This document shows, in pieces, positions 33,133 through 41,738 of a stretch of DNA of 64,000 bases. The notes beneath the pieces were generated by a model that had not been told where the DNA came from, did no database searches, and was given only the letters and a program-made list of their open reading frames with translations. Origin of the DNA: Croceibacterium aestuarii (GTDB lineage: Bacteria > Pseudomonadota > Alphaproteobacteria > Sphingomonadales > Sphingomonadaceae); assembly GCF_030657335.1 (NCBI RefSeq), contig NZ_CP131039.1, positions 3,054,501-3,118,500 on the forward strand, in the 5' to 3' direction. Made by a program: the position numbers and the translations under genes. How positions within the stretch are numbered: position 1 is the first letter of the stretch; each line of letters begins with the position of its first letter.

Positions 33133-34589
33133 GCAACAGGCAACGCGGCGCGCTCGACAACACCGACCTGCTGATTGCGAAGAACCTGATCGGCGGCAAA
33201 TGGATCGGCGGCAATCGCGCGCCGATAGCGGTCGACGATCCCTTCACGCTCGACGATTTCGCCGAAGTCCCCAACCTGGGCGAGGACGAGGCCAGGCAAG
33301 CGGTCGCGGCGGCCGCAGAGGCCTTCCCGGCCTGGGCGGCGAAGACCGCCCGCGAACGCGGCGCAATCCTGCGCAGGTGGTTCGAGCTGCTGGTGGCCAA
33401 TCGCGACGACATCGCCCGGCTGATCACCCGCGAGAACGGCAAGACCTTCACGGAGGCGCAGGGCGAATTCGACTACGGCGCCGGGTTCATGGAATTCTAC
33501 GCCGACGAAGCGACCCGCGCGCTGGGCGAGACGATCCCCGCCCCCGTGCCCGGCCGGCGGCTCTACGCCGAGCGCGAGCCGATTGGGGTCGCCGCGGCGA
33601 TCACCCCGTGGAACTTCCCGCTCGCGATGCTCACGCGCAAGGTCGGCCCGGCGCTGGCGGCCGGCTGCACGATGATCGCCAAGCCCGCCAGCGCGACGCC
33701 GCTGACCGCGCTGGCCTTCGCTCGGCTGGGCGAAGAAGCGGGCGTACCCGCCGGCGTGTTCAACATCCTCACGGGCTCGGCACGCGAGATCGGCGGGGTG
33801 CTCACCGCATCGCCGATCGTGCGCAAGCTTTCCTTCACCGGGTCGACCGAAATCGGCGTCCAGCTCTACCGCGAATCCGCCGCGACGATGAAGAAGCTCG
33901 GGCTCGAGCTCGGCGGCAACGCCCCCTTGCTGGTGTTCGACGATGCCGATCTCGAGGTCGCGGTCGAGGCGGCGATGGTCGCCAAGTTCAGGAACGGCGG
34001 GCAAAGCTGCATCGCCGCCAACCGCATCTATGTGCAGGACGGCATCCGCGACCGGTTCGTGGAGGCCTTCGGCGCGAGGGTTTCCGGCATGAAGGCGGGC
34101 GACGGGTTCGACCCTGCCAGCGACATCGGCCCCCTGATCGACGATGCCGGCAAGGCCAAGGTCGCCGAGCACCGCGATGACGCGTTGGAGCGCGGCGCGA
34201 GGCTGGTCGCCGGAGGAACCGAGGCAGCCGGGCGCCTGTTCGCCCCCACCCTGCTCGCCGATGTCCCTGCCGATGCCCAGCTGGCCCACGAAGAGACCTT
34301 CGGCCCGCTTGCCGGGGTGATCGGCTTCGCGACGGTTGAAGAGGCCCTGCGTCTGGCCAACGCAACCGAATTCGGCCTCGCCGCCTACATGTGCAGCGAG
34401 GACCCGAAGACCATCGCGAGGGTTTCGCGCGGTCTCGAAAGCGGCATGGTCGGAATCAACACCGGGCTGATCTCGACCCCGCACGCCCCGTTCGGCGGCG
34501 TGAAGATGAGCGGTCTCGGCAAGGAAGGGTCGCACCACGGGCTCGCCGAATACCTGAGCATCAAATATCTCTGCAAGGCAGGGCTCTAG
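33129..34589 (+). CDS. NAD(P)-dependent aldehyde dehydrogenase (succinate-semialdehyde type)
   Basis: 486 residues from GTG 33129. Motifs: ITPWNFPLAMLTRKVGPALAAGC (cited in part), FTGSTEIG, catalytic Glu in LELGGNAPL and catalytic Cys in NGGQSCIAANR. The overall pattern follows GabD-like succinate-semialdehyde dehydrogenases. It would oxidise the aldehyde made by the iron alcohol dehydrogenase two genes upstream. The start overlaps the preceding stop by 4 bases (GTGA), and the BKACE gene follows after 11 bases. Confidence 0.92.
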   Translation: MSNRQRGALDNTDLLIAKNLIGGKWIGGNRAPIAVDDPFTLDDFAEVPNLGEDEARQAVAAAAEAFPAWAAKTARERGAILRRWFELLVANRDDIARLITRENGKTFTEAQGEFDYGAGFMEFYADEATRALGETIPAPVPGRRLYAEREPIGVAAAITPWNFPLAMLTRKVGPALAAGCTMIAKPASATPLTALAFARLGEEAGVPAGVFNILTGSAREIGGVLTASPIVRKLSFTGSTEIGVQLYRESAATMKKLGLELGGNAPLLVFDDADLEVAVEAAMVAKFRNGGQSCIAANRIYVQDGIRDRFVEAFGARVSGMKAGDGFDPASDIGPLIDDAGKAKVAEHRDDALERGARLVAGGTEAAGRLFAPTLLADVPADAQLAHEETFGPLAGVIGFATVEEALRLANATEFGLAAYMCSEDPKTIARVSRGLESGMVGINTGLISTPHAPFGGVKMSGLGKEGSHHGLAEYLSIKYLCKAGL

Positions 34590-34600
34590 GGAGCGACGCG

Positions 34601-35536
34601 ATGCGCAAATCCAGCAAGGTCATCATCACCTGCGCACCGACGGGATCGATCCACACCCCGTCGATGTCCCCGCACCTGCCGGTCACGCCGGACCAGATCG
34701 CCGAAGCGGCGCTGGGTGCGGCCGAGGCCGGCGCGGCGGTGCTGCACCTCCACGCGCGCAATCCCGCCGACGGCAGCCCGAGCCCACGCGGGGAAGACTT
34801 CATGGCCTTCCTCCCGCGCATCAAGCAGAGCACCGATGCGGTGATCAATATTTCGACCGGCGGCAGCGCAACGATGTCGCTCGATGCCCGGCTCGAAGGC
34901 GCGCATGCTGCGCAGCCCGAGGTGTGCAGCCTGAACATGGGGCCGCTGATCTTCGACTTCTCCGCCGCCGGGAAACGCGTCGAGACCTGGCAGCACGAAT
35001 GGGAGCGCGAGTACGTCGAGAGCAGCCGCGGCCGCATCATGTACAACGATAACGCTTTCATCGAGCTGATCATGGTCGAGGTCGGCCACGCTTACGGCAC
35101 CCGGTTCGAGTTCGAGTGCTACGACGTCGGCCACCTCTATACCCTCGCCCATTTCGCCGACCGCGGCCTGGTCGAGCCGCCCTTCCTGATCCAGGCGGTG
35201 ATCGGCATCCTCGGCGGCATCGGGCCCGACCCGCGCAACCTGGCGCACATGGTCACCATCGCCGACAGCCTCTTCGGCGACGACTATTTCCTCTCGGCCT
35301 TCGCCGCCGGCCGCCACCAGATGGACTTCTGTACCCAGTCGGTGCTGCTCGGCGGCCACGCCCGGGTCGGGCTGGAAGACAGCCTGTTCATCGGCAAGGG
35401 ACAGCTCGCGGCGAGCAACGCCGAACAGGTCACGCGCATCCGCCAGATCGTCGAAGCGCTCGGCCGCGAAGTGGCCACCCCGGCCGAGGCGCGGGAGATG
35501 CTCGGCCTCAAGGGCGGCGACCGGGTAGGCTTTTGA
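34601..35536 (+). CDS. beta-keto acid cleavage enzyme (BKACE, DUF849)
   Basis: 311 residues. The Zn-binding HxH is in VLHLHARNPADGSPS (about 44-58). VINISTGGSATM, PEVCSLNMGPL, FECYDVGHLYTL and the C-terminal GGHARVGLEDSLF are the family's hallmarks. BKACE enzymes join a beta-keto acid with acetyl-CoA to give acetoacetate and a new CoA ester. It closes the operon with the alcohol and aldehyde dehydrogenases, so a beta-keto acid is probably the oxidation product. GAGCGACGCG precedes the ATG. Confidence 0.88.
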   Translation: MRKSSKVIITCAPTGSIHTPSMSPHLPVTPDQIAEAALGAAEAGAAVLHLHARNPADGSPSPRGEDFMAFLPRIKQSTDAVINISTGGSATMSLDARLEGAHAAQPEVCSLNMGPLIFDFSAAGKRVETWQHEWEREYVESSRGRIMYNDNAFIELIMVEVGHAYGTRFEFECYDVGHLYTLAHFADRGLVEPPFLIQAVIGILGGIGPDPRNLAHMVTIADSLFGDDYFLSAFAAGRHQMDFCTQSVLLGGHARVGLEDSLFIGKGQLAASNAEQVTRIRQIVEALGREVATPAEAREMLGLKGGDRVGF

Positions 35537-35619
35537 CGACCGCATAAGATCACGGCCGGGCTCCGCGAGGATACCCGGTCTATCAGGAGGTGGCGGAATC
35601 CGGTTTCCCGAACCAAGGG

Positions 35620-36786
35620 TTAGTCGATCGTGAAAATGCTACGCTGGACGTGCCGTACCCCGCCGTTGGCCTGGATCGGATCGTCCTTGCTGTTGAAGTA
35701 GTACAGCGTCCCTACCGTGTTGCCGCCAACCAGCCATGAGTTGGGATAGCCGAGGTCCCAGCTGCCGCCATCGTCGCGCACGATTATTTCCGGCCCCCAG
35801 GTCTTGCCGCCGTCCTCGCTCACCGTCGCGCGGATGCCCGATGGCATCAGGCGATAGCCGTAGATCGAGACGATCCGGCCGTCCGGCATGATCACGAGGT
35901 TTCCAGGTGCGCCGTAATCGTTGACTCGACTGAGGAAGCCCCAAGTCTCGCCGCCGTCGTCGGAATGGAACACTTCGGACCACATGACCCCGGTGGGATC
36001 GCGCTGACAACGAGTGATGCACAGGATACGGCCGTTGGGCAGCAAGTAACCGCGCGGGTAGAACCAGCGGTGGCCGACGAAAGCCACCGACGGGTCTTCG
36101 TAATTGCCGTCGGTGTTGCCGAACGGGTCTTCGTACGGCGTCACGTAGGACATGAAGTGGAATTCACGCCCCTGGTTGGTGCTGCCGTAGACCAGCGGAT
36201 GGCGATGGGTGTTGTCCTTGTCGACCGCAAACATGAACACCAGCAAGCGACCGTCGGGACGGACCAGCGTCGACTGAATCCCGGTCATCGAAGGGATGCC
36301 TTCGAGCGGGACGAGGATTGTCGGACCCCAGGTCTTGCCGCCGTCGCGCGACAGACGTGCGGTGCCCTGCGTGCCCGAAGTCGCAAATCCGCCCAAGCTG
36401 CCGCTCGAAACCAGCACGTTCTTGTCGAGATAGTTGACCGGTTCGGCAAACTTCGTCGGCATCTCTTCGCGCTTCATCCCGCGCCCTTCGCCGCCGGGGC
36501 CGGCCATCATGTCGTATTGCGGCCCTACCCAGGTCAGCCCGCGGTCGTTTGAACGCATCGTGACCGTCCGCGGATTGCTGCTGTTGGCGCCGAGAACGTC
36601 GTGCCGGATCTTCGAGCCGTCGTCGTAGACCACGTTGCGGGTGGCGAAATTGGCGATCAGCGTGCCCGCCCCGTTTTCCCAGAACCCACTGGTGAAGGGC
36701 CAAGAGCAGAATTCGTCGTCGCGGCGATAGACCACGGCGTGATCGACCTGTTTCGGGCGCCGGGGTGGTGCGAATACTATCGGCAC
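35620..36786 (-). CDS. BNR/Asp-box beta-propeller protein (sialidase-like), no leader
   Basis: 388 residues from GTG 36786 with GGAG 8 bases upstream. Asp-box repeats SRDGGKTWGP, SDDGGETWGF and SEDGGKTWGP mark a six-bladed sialidase-type propeller. Conserved blocks shared with the paralogues at 37982 and 40329 are VVYRRDDEF, WFYPRGYLLPNGR, GYRLMPSGIRA, RDDGGSWDLGYPN and a C-terminus ending FTID. The classical sialidase Arg triad is not obvious. Unlike both paralogues it has no Tat leader and is predicted cytoplasmic. It sits 40 bases after the Tat amidohydrolase. Sialic acid use is unlikely because no other sialic-acid gene is near; the substrate is unknown. Confidence 0.75.
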   Translation of the reverse strand: MPIVFAPPRRPKQVDHAVVYRRDDEFCSWPFTSGFWENGAGTLIANFATRNVVYDDGSKIRHDVLGANSSNPRTVTMRSNDRGLTWVGPQYDMMAGPGGEGRGMKREEMPTKFAEPVNYLDKNVLVSSGSLGGFATSGTQGTARLSRDGGKTWGPTILVPLEGIPSMTGIQSTLVRPDGRLLVFMFAVDKDNTHRHPLVYGSTNQGREFHFMSYVTPYEDPFGNTDGNYEDPSVAFVGHRWFYPRGYLLPNGRILCITRCQRDPTGVMWSEVFHSDDGGETWGFLSRVNDYGAPGNLVIMPDGRIVSIYGYRLMPSGIRATVSEDGGKTWGPEIIVRDDGGSWDLGYPNSWLVGGNTVGTLYYFNSKDDPIQANGGVRHVQRSIFTID

Positions 36787-36826
36787 GGGAGGGCTCCTGC
36801 GAAAGGCGTGACGGCGGATTTAGCGG

Positions 36827-37807
36827 CTAGCTGCTTCCGCGGCCGCCCGGCACGAATATCCGGTTGGCCGTATCGTGGAATAACGATTTCTGTTGTGCTT
36901 CGCCGAGGCCCGAAGCGGAATCGAGTGCGTACTGGACCCAGCCGAACATGCTACCGGGCGTGTTACCCACGTCGCTGCCCCAAACCATCTTGTCGGCGCT
37001 GAAGGTCTTGACCATGTATTCGAGGAAAGGTTTGGGATCGACGGCCTGTTGGTGGAACTGTTCGATCAGCAGCGTGGTGTACTTGTAATAGACGTTGGGG
37101 ATCTGCGCGAGCGCAATGTGCTGAGGTGTGAGGCCTTGAGTCGCCGGCAACGCCTTGGGCTGCGGGAAGCCGATGTGATCGAGCACAATGTTCACGTTGG
37201 GATATCGCTTCGCGAACTCCCCGACGGTCGCCATGGTGGGCGCCATGTTGCCGCCGATCGGCATGAGCACGACCACCAGCCCGAGCGCGTTCGCGGCTTC
37301 CCAATTCTTTGCGGCGGCGTCGCTCAGGAAATTAAATGTGCCGGCCTTATCGGGCGTGCCAGTCCAGCGAACGCCGGCAATCCTGTTCTCCCGGGCGAAC
37401 TTCGCCAGCTGCGCCGGTCCCTCGCCTGACACCGGGTCAGTAATCACCACCGGGATAATGCGGTCGGGATGTTCCCTGGCAATGTCGAGCAGGTAGCTGT
37501 TATCAGTCTGGTAGGTGCTGTTGTACTGCACCCCGCAGCCTTTCTCGATTCCGCACTCGTCCCAGAACGCGAAGATCTCCTTTGGTGTCTGGGGATAGCG
37601 CATGGCCTTGGCCACCATCACTTCCGGACCGTAACGGCTGCGTGTGGCGTGGAAGGGGTATTTGTCGACGTCGTTGGTGTAGAAATGCGCGTGCGTGTCG
37701 AACAGCTTGAACGATGGGTTGATGACATGCGCGAAGGCGGCCTTCGGCAGCAAGACCATCCCGGTTGCGGCGATACCCGACCCGATGAGCGTACGGCGGT
37801 CAATCAT
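36827..37807 (-). CDS. Tat-exported amidohydrolase-2 family protein
   Basis: 326 residues from ATG 37807 (GAGAGG 7 bases upstream). The leader MIDRRTLIGSGIAATGMVLL...AFA has the twin-arginine pattern. The mature part begins FDTHAHFYTNDVDKYPF (HxH), then TDNSYLLDIA, IVLDHIGFPQP (His) and MVWGSDVGNTPG (Asp). Paralogue of the proteins at 44899 (also Tat) and 27577 (no leader). Export of a metal-loaded, folded amidohydrolase fits periplasmic hydrolysis or decarboxylation of a compound crossing the outer membrane. Flanked by BNR genes on both sides. Confidence 0.82.
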   Translation of the reverse strand: MIDRRTLIGSGIAATGMVLLPKAAFAHVINPSFKLFDTHAHFYTNDVDKYPFHATRSRYGPEVMVAKAMRYPQTPKEIFAFWDECGIEKGCGVQYNSTYQTDNSYLLDIAREHPDRIIPVVITDPVSGEGPAQLAKFARENRIAGVRWTGTPDKAGTFNFLSDAAAKNWEAANALGLVVVLMPIGGNMAPTMATVGEFAKRYPNVNIVLDHIGFPQPKALPATQGLTPQHIALAQIPNVYYKYTTLLIEQFHQQAVDPKPFLEYMVKTFSADKMVWGSDVGNTPGSMFGWVQYALDSASGLGEAQQKSLFHDTANRIFVPGGRGSS

Positions 37808-37981
37808 GCTGAAACCTCTCCCAAAGATCATTTTTCGGCCCCCTCCGAACGGATTGGCCGCAAGATTCCTCCACCTTCGTATCCCACGTTGAACTCGGCA
37901 ACTTGATTGCATCGGCGCTGCAAACGTACCGAGCGGTGAGCGCGCAAGATCACCATGCCCTCGAGCGCAGCCGCCGCTCAG

Positions 37982-39361
37982 TCAGTCGATCGAGAAGAAG
38001 CTTCGGGCGATGAACCGCACGCCGCCGGCGCCCCAAGGCGGCCAGGCTTCGGTCTTGACCTGTATCGGGTCATCCTTGGTGTTGTAGTAATACACAACGC
38101 CGACCCTTCCCGGAGAGACCTCCCAGGCGCGCGGGTACCCAATATCCCAGCTGCCGGCATCATTTCGAACGATAATCTCCGGGCTCCAGCTCCTTCCGCC
38201 GTCCTTGCTGACGACGGCGCGTATGCCCGGCGGGTCCATCCGGCGGCCGTAGACAAGCACCAGACGGCCATCGCTCATGAGGACCGGTGCGCTCGGTGCG
38301 CCGAAGTCGGTCGCACGCGAGAGAAACCGCCAGGTGCCGCCGCCATCGTCGCTCGAGTAGATTTCGGTCCACTGCGCAGCCGACCAGTCGCGATCACGCC
38401 GCAGGACACACAGCAACCGCCCATCGGGCAGCGCGACGCCGCGTGGATACATGAAGGGCGGGCCGCCGTTGCGATCCGGGGCGATGGAGGCCAGGAAATG
38501 GAAGTCGGTCCCGTCTTCCGTGCTGCAGTAAACAAGTGGACCATTCGAGCCCGGCGCGCCCTGGAAGCCGGCGGTGCTTCCGGTCATGAACAGGAGACAG
38601 CGGCCGTCTGCGCGGATTGTCGCTGAATCGTACGCGGCAAGCGAGGCCAAGTTGTCCATCGGCAGCATAGCGGAGCGCGACCAGGTGCTGCCGGCGTCCT
38701 TGGATATCCGAATGAACGAATGCCGTTCCGGCGCTTCGGTCACGGTCTTGAGGTCCTCGTAGAAGTCCCTCACCAGCGGATCGTTCTGCATGTAGAGGTA
38801 ATTGAAATTGGTCACGAGCACGTTCGGGTCGGTGAAATCGACTGGCCCTACCTCGCTGAGCGGCCCCGGCCGGCCATCGATGCCGATCCGCGGCACCATC
38901 ACGTCGTTGTTCGGCCGGTGCGGCTCGACACTCGTGACCTCCCAGGTCCGGCCGTTGTCGTGCGAGCGGACGGTCGCCCCCCGGCGCCCCCCCGGACTGT
39001 TGGTGACCAGGAACGTGTGATTGAGCAGGTCGGGATGGCCCGCGGCGGCGGCGGCATAATCGACTGTCGCCAGCGAGAAATTGCAGATGAGCCCCTTCCC
39101 CGGCGTTTCCCAAAAGCCGCGCGTATAGGGGTGGCTCGCGAACTCGTGCACGTTGCGATAGACGACCGCGTTGTCGATGTCCTTCGCCCAGCGCGCGGGC
39201 CCGAACTTGCGGATCAGCGGCGCGGCCTGTGCGCGAACCGCGGTGGACAGCAGCACCAGGCCTGCCGCGGAACCGCCCACTAGGGCACGACGTCGTGAAA
39301 TTCCCGAAGCCGGACTCGCGGCAGTGACCTCGTTACGCGGGCTATGGTTGAACACTTTCAT
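37982..39361 (-). CDS. Tat-exported BNR/Asp-box propeller protein (sialidase-like)
   Basis: 459 residues from ATG 39361, behind GGGAGGCA. Leader SGISRRRALVGGSAAGLVLLSTAVRAQA (cited in part: SRRRALVGG) fits Tat export. Asp-box-like repeats: SHDNGRTWEV, SKDAGSTWSR, SDDGGGTWRF, SKDGGRSWSP. It shares VVYRNVHEFASHPYTRGFW, YPRGVALPDGR, RNDAGSWDIGYPRAW and a C-terminal FFSID with the other two BNR proteins, but is longer in the first half and is the most divergent of the three. Substrate unknown; probably a periplasmic lyase/hydrolase or binding propeller in the island's pathway. Confidence 0.75.
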   Translation of the reverse strand: MKVFNHSPRNEVTAASPASGISRRRALVGGSAAGLVLLSTAVRAQAAPLIRKFGPARWAKDIDNAVVYRNVHEFASHPYTRGFWETPGKGLICNFSLATVDYAAAAAGHPDLLNHTFLVTNSPGGRRGATVRSHDNGRTWEVTSVEPHRPNNDVMVPRIGIDGRPGPLSEVGPVDFTDPNVLVTNFNYLYMQNDPLVRDFYEDLKTVTEAPERHSFIRISKDAGSTWSRSAMLPMDNLASLAAYDSATIRADGRCLLFMTGSTAGFQGAPGSNGPLVYCSTEDGTDFHFLASIAPDRNGGPPFMYPRGVALPDGRLLCVLRRDRDWSAAQWTEIYSSDDGGGTWRFLSRATDFGAPSAPVLMSDGRLVLVYGRRMDPPGIRAVVSKDGGRSWSPEIIVRNDAGSWDIGYPRAWEVSPGRVGVVYYYNTKDDPIQVKTEAWPPWGAGGVRFIARSFFSID

Positions 39362-39439
39362 TGCCTCCCGTGGAATTCTTCGACCTGCCGCCGTTGGTGG
39401 GCAACCTGAGGCCGCCATTCCGCCCCGAACGATTTGCCA

Positions 39440-40252
39440 TCACTTCAAGGACGACCGCAGCAACGCCAGCATCGCGGCCCAGGCCTGGTCGGCGGACGCG
39501 GCATCGTATGCCGGATTGTCGCTCACGCCGAAGCCGTGGTTGCCAGCGGCTACCACGACGGTGCCCTTGAGCCCGGCGTCGGCAAAGGCCTTTTCCAGGT
39601 CGGTCTTGTCGCCCGGCTCGCGCTCGAAGGCATTCTTACCCATCACGACATAGTAAGCCGCCTTGCTCTGGTTGACGAAGAGATGCGGGCTGTTGGGGCG
39701 AGCAGTTGCGACCGCGAGCGGGTGAATCGCCGCAACCGCCCCGATCCGGCCCGGCACTGCGCGGGCGGCGATGAAGGCATAGGCGGCGCCGATGTCGTAG
39801 CCGACCACGCCCAACTTGGCAGACTTGTCGACCTGCGGAACGCCGTCGAGGTAAGCGACATAGGCCTTCGAATCCTCGATCACTGCAGCGTCAGTCGCCG
39901 CCCCGCGCCATTGCTTGCTGCGGGTAGGATAATCGAGAGTGCTCGCGGCCGTGCCGTCGAGCGCAACGCTGCGGTAAAATGCGTTCGGGACTAAAACCAC
40001 ATATCCGTCACCGGCGAGCTTGCGGCCGAGATCGGCGATCGCGGGCCGCAGGCCGCCGAGATCGCTGAACAGGATGACGCCGGGGGCTCTTCCCTTCGCC
40101 GGGGTGAATAGCAAGGCGTCGGCCGCGCCCTCGGCCGTCGTGACAGTGACGTGCCGTTCGCCCGCGGCTGCACTTCCGGCAGGGACCGTGGCGCAGGCGG
40201 CGACCATCATCCCGAACATAGCCGTTAGCGCGGCGAATGCCCGTCGCGTCAT
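39440..40252 (-). CDS. dienelactone-hydrolase-like lipoprotein with Asp at the nucleophile position
   Basis: 270 residues from ATG 40252 (GAGGAACA upstream). A lipobox-like leader ends MVAAC (Cys20). The body follows the dienelactone hydrolase fold: PGVILFSDLGGL, KLGVVGYDIGAAYAF and AAGNHGFGV (His239). In dienelactone hydrolases the elbow is GxCxG with a nucleophilic Cys; here it reads GYDIG with Asp153. The third triad position (usually in GxxD) reads MGKNAFE. Either the protein uses Asp chemistry or it is a non-catalytic relative. It lies between two BNR genes in the minus-strand run. Confidence 0.72.
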   Translation of the reverse strand: MTRRAFAALTAMFGMMVAACATVPAGSAAAGERHVTVTTAEGAADALLFTPAKGRAPGVILFSDLGGLRPAIADLGRKLAGDGYVVLVPNAFYRSVALDGTAASTLDYPTRSKQWRGAATDAAVIEDSKAYVAYLDGVPQVDKSAKLGVVGYDIGAAYAFIAARAVPGRIGAVAAIHPLAVATARPNSPHLFVNQSKAAYYVVMGKNAFEREPGDKTDLEKAFADAGLKGTVVVAAGNHGFGVSDNPAYDAASADQAWAAMLALLRSSLK

Positions 40253-40328
40253 TGTTCCTCTTAGTCCCACCATGACCGTGTTCACTTTCATGTTTGCAAG
40301 TTCGCCAAGGCGGCAACCCGTCTGTCGG

Positions 40329-41588
40329 TCAGTCGATCGAGAAGATGCTGCGTTGCACGTGCCGCACGCCGCCGTTGACCTGAATTTTGTCGTCCTTGCT
40401 GTTGAAATAGTAGATTGTGCAGATCCGGCCGTCGTCCATTTCCCAGGCATTGGGATAGCCGAGATCCCAGCTTCCGCCGTCATCGCGGACGATCAGTTCG
40501 GGGCCCCACGTCGCGCCATCGTCCTCGCTTACCTTGGCGCGGATGCCCGACGGCATCAGGCGATAGCCGTAGACCATGACCAGCCGCCCATCCTTCTTCA
40601 CGACAAGGCTGCCTGGTGCGCCGAAGTCGTTGACGCGCGATAGGAACGACCAGGTGCGGCCGCCGTCGTCGCTCTTGTAGACCTCGGTCCACATGACGCC
40701 CTCCGGGCCGCGCTGGCTGCGCAGGACGCAGAGCATCCGTCCGTTGGGCAGCAAATAGCCGCGGGGATAGAACCAGTGCTGGCCCGCGAACGCGAGCGGC
40801 GGCTTCCAGTCGCCGGCAGTGTTTCCGAACGTGTCAACCTTGGGAGTCACGAACGACAGGAAGTGGAAATCGAGTCCGCGAGGAGGCAGTGCGAACACGC
40901 AAGGGTGACGATCGAAGCCGTTGATCACCTCGATAAGCCAGATTAGCGCCGTGCCGTCCGGCCGGATCAGAACGGAGTTCATGCCCGAAGCCGAATGCAA
41001 CCCGTCGAGCGGAACTTCGAACGGCGGGCTCCAGGTGTGCCCGCGGTCCTTCGAAACCCGCACATTCGTCTTCGAGGTGGGCGCCGCGAAAGCCGTCGCA
41101 TTGTTGGCGATGAGAACGTTTTCGTCGAGATAGTCGATTGGCTGCAGATCGCCCAGGTTCTTGGCATTGGCCATGCTCTTATCGATCCGCCCGAAGATGT
41201 TATTCTCCGGCCCGGTCCAGGTGCGGCCATAGTCCTTTGAGCGGAACGATAGCATCTTGGTGACGCCGCCTTGGCTGCCCAGCTTGTTGTGGGCGATCGC
41301 CTGCGCATTGGGATAAGTAGTAGTCGTGGAGCGGATCTGTTGGAGAATCTCACCGTCACCCATGTTCCAGTAGCCCATCACGTGAGGCCAACCGGCGAAC
41401 TCATCGTCTTTGCGATAAACGACTTTGTGCTCGACGCCGACGAGCCTGCGCGGTGCGGCGTATATCTCGATCGGGCCGCCCCGCCCGCCGGCCCGGGCTG
41501 ATGATGCGAATATCATCAAACTCACGGCGGCGCCGCCCATCAGCGAAGTGCGGCGCGTGATGCGAGCGATCGGGAAATTGCTAGCCAT
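40329..41588 (-). CDS. Tat-exported BNR/Asp-box propeller protein (sialidase-like)
   Basis: 419 residues from ATG 41588. The leader ARITRRTSLMGGAAVSLMIF...ARA has a twin-arginine motif. Asp boxes include SKDYGRTWTG, SKDRGHTWSP, SDDGGRTWSF and SEDDGATWGP. It is closest to the BNR protein at 35620 (WFYPRGYLLPNGRM, GYRLMPSGIRAKVSED, RDDGGSWDLGYPNAW, NGGVRHVQRSIFSID). Between them lie an amidohydrolase, a second BNR gene and the DLH-like gene, all on the minus strand and probably transcribed from the TonB receptor promoter. An ATG 20 codons earlier is open but would bury the Tat motif. Confidence 0.77.
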   Translation of the reverse strand: MASNFPIARITRRTSLMGGAAVSLMIFASSARAGGRGGPIEIYAAPRRLVGVEHKVVYRKDDEFAGWPHVMGYWNMGDGEILQQIRSTTTTYPNAQAIAHNKLGSQGGVTKMLSFRSKDYGRTWTGPENNIFGRIDKSMANAKNLGDLQPIDYLDENVLIANNATAFAAPTSKTNVRVSKDRGHTWSPPFEVPLDGLHSASGMNSVLIRPDGTALIWLIEVINGFDRHPCVFALPPRGLDFHFLSFVTPKVDTFGNTAGDWKPPLAFAGQHWFYPRGYLLPNGRMLCVLRSQRGPEGVMWTEVYKSDDGGRTWSFLSRVNDFGAPGSLVVKKDGRLVMVYGYRLMPSGIRAKVSEDDGATWGPELIVRDDGGSWDLGYPNAWEMDDGRICTIYYFNSKDDKIQVNGGVRHVQRSIFSID

Positions 41589-41695
41589 GTGCACACTCGA
41601 CTTTCCGCTTGTCGCTCCGCTGGGCCCCCCCGAAACTATTCCCGGCATTCCCCCAGTTTATGACTATCCACCGCCTGGGCGAGGAGTTGGAGCCT

Positions 41696-41731
41696 GGCCC
41701 CACCACGCCCCGGGAGGGGCGCGATGGGGCC
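41696..41731. terminator. nested hairpin after the TonB receptor gene
   Basis: GGCCCCA (41696-41702) pairs with TGGGGCC (41725-41731), and inside it CGCCCC pairs with GGGGCG around GGGA. On the minus strand it starts 8 bases after the receptor stop and before the BNR gene. No T-run; it may trim receptor transcripts, so that the downstream genes are expressed at a lower level. Confidence 0.5.
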
Positions 41732-41738
41732 GTAGCCA

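Noticed and set aside
35620-41588. Sialic-acid utilisation locus
   Set aside because: Asp boxes alone do not make a sialidase. No sialic acid lyase, epimerase, kinase or transporter gene is present and the Arg triad is not evident.
35620-41588. The repeated BNR genes as an assembly duplication
   Set aside because: The three copies differ clearly in length, leader and sequence, so they are real paralogues.
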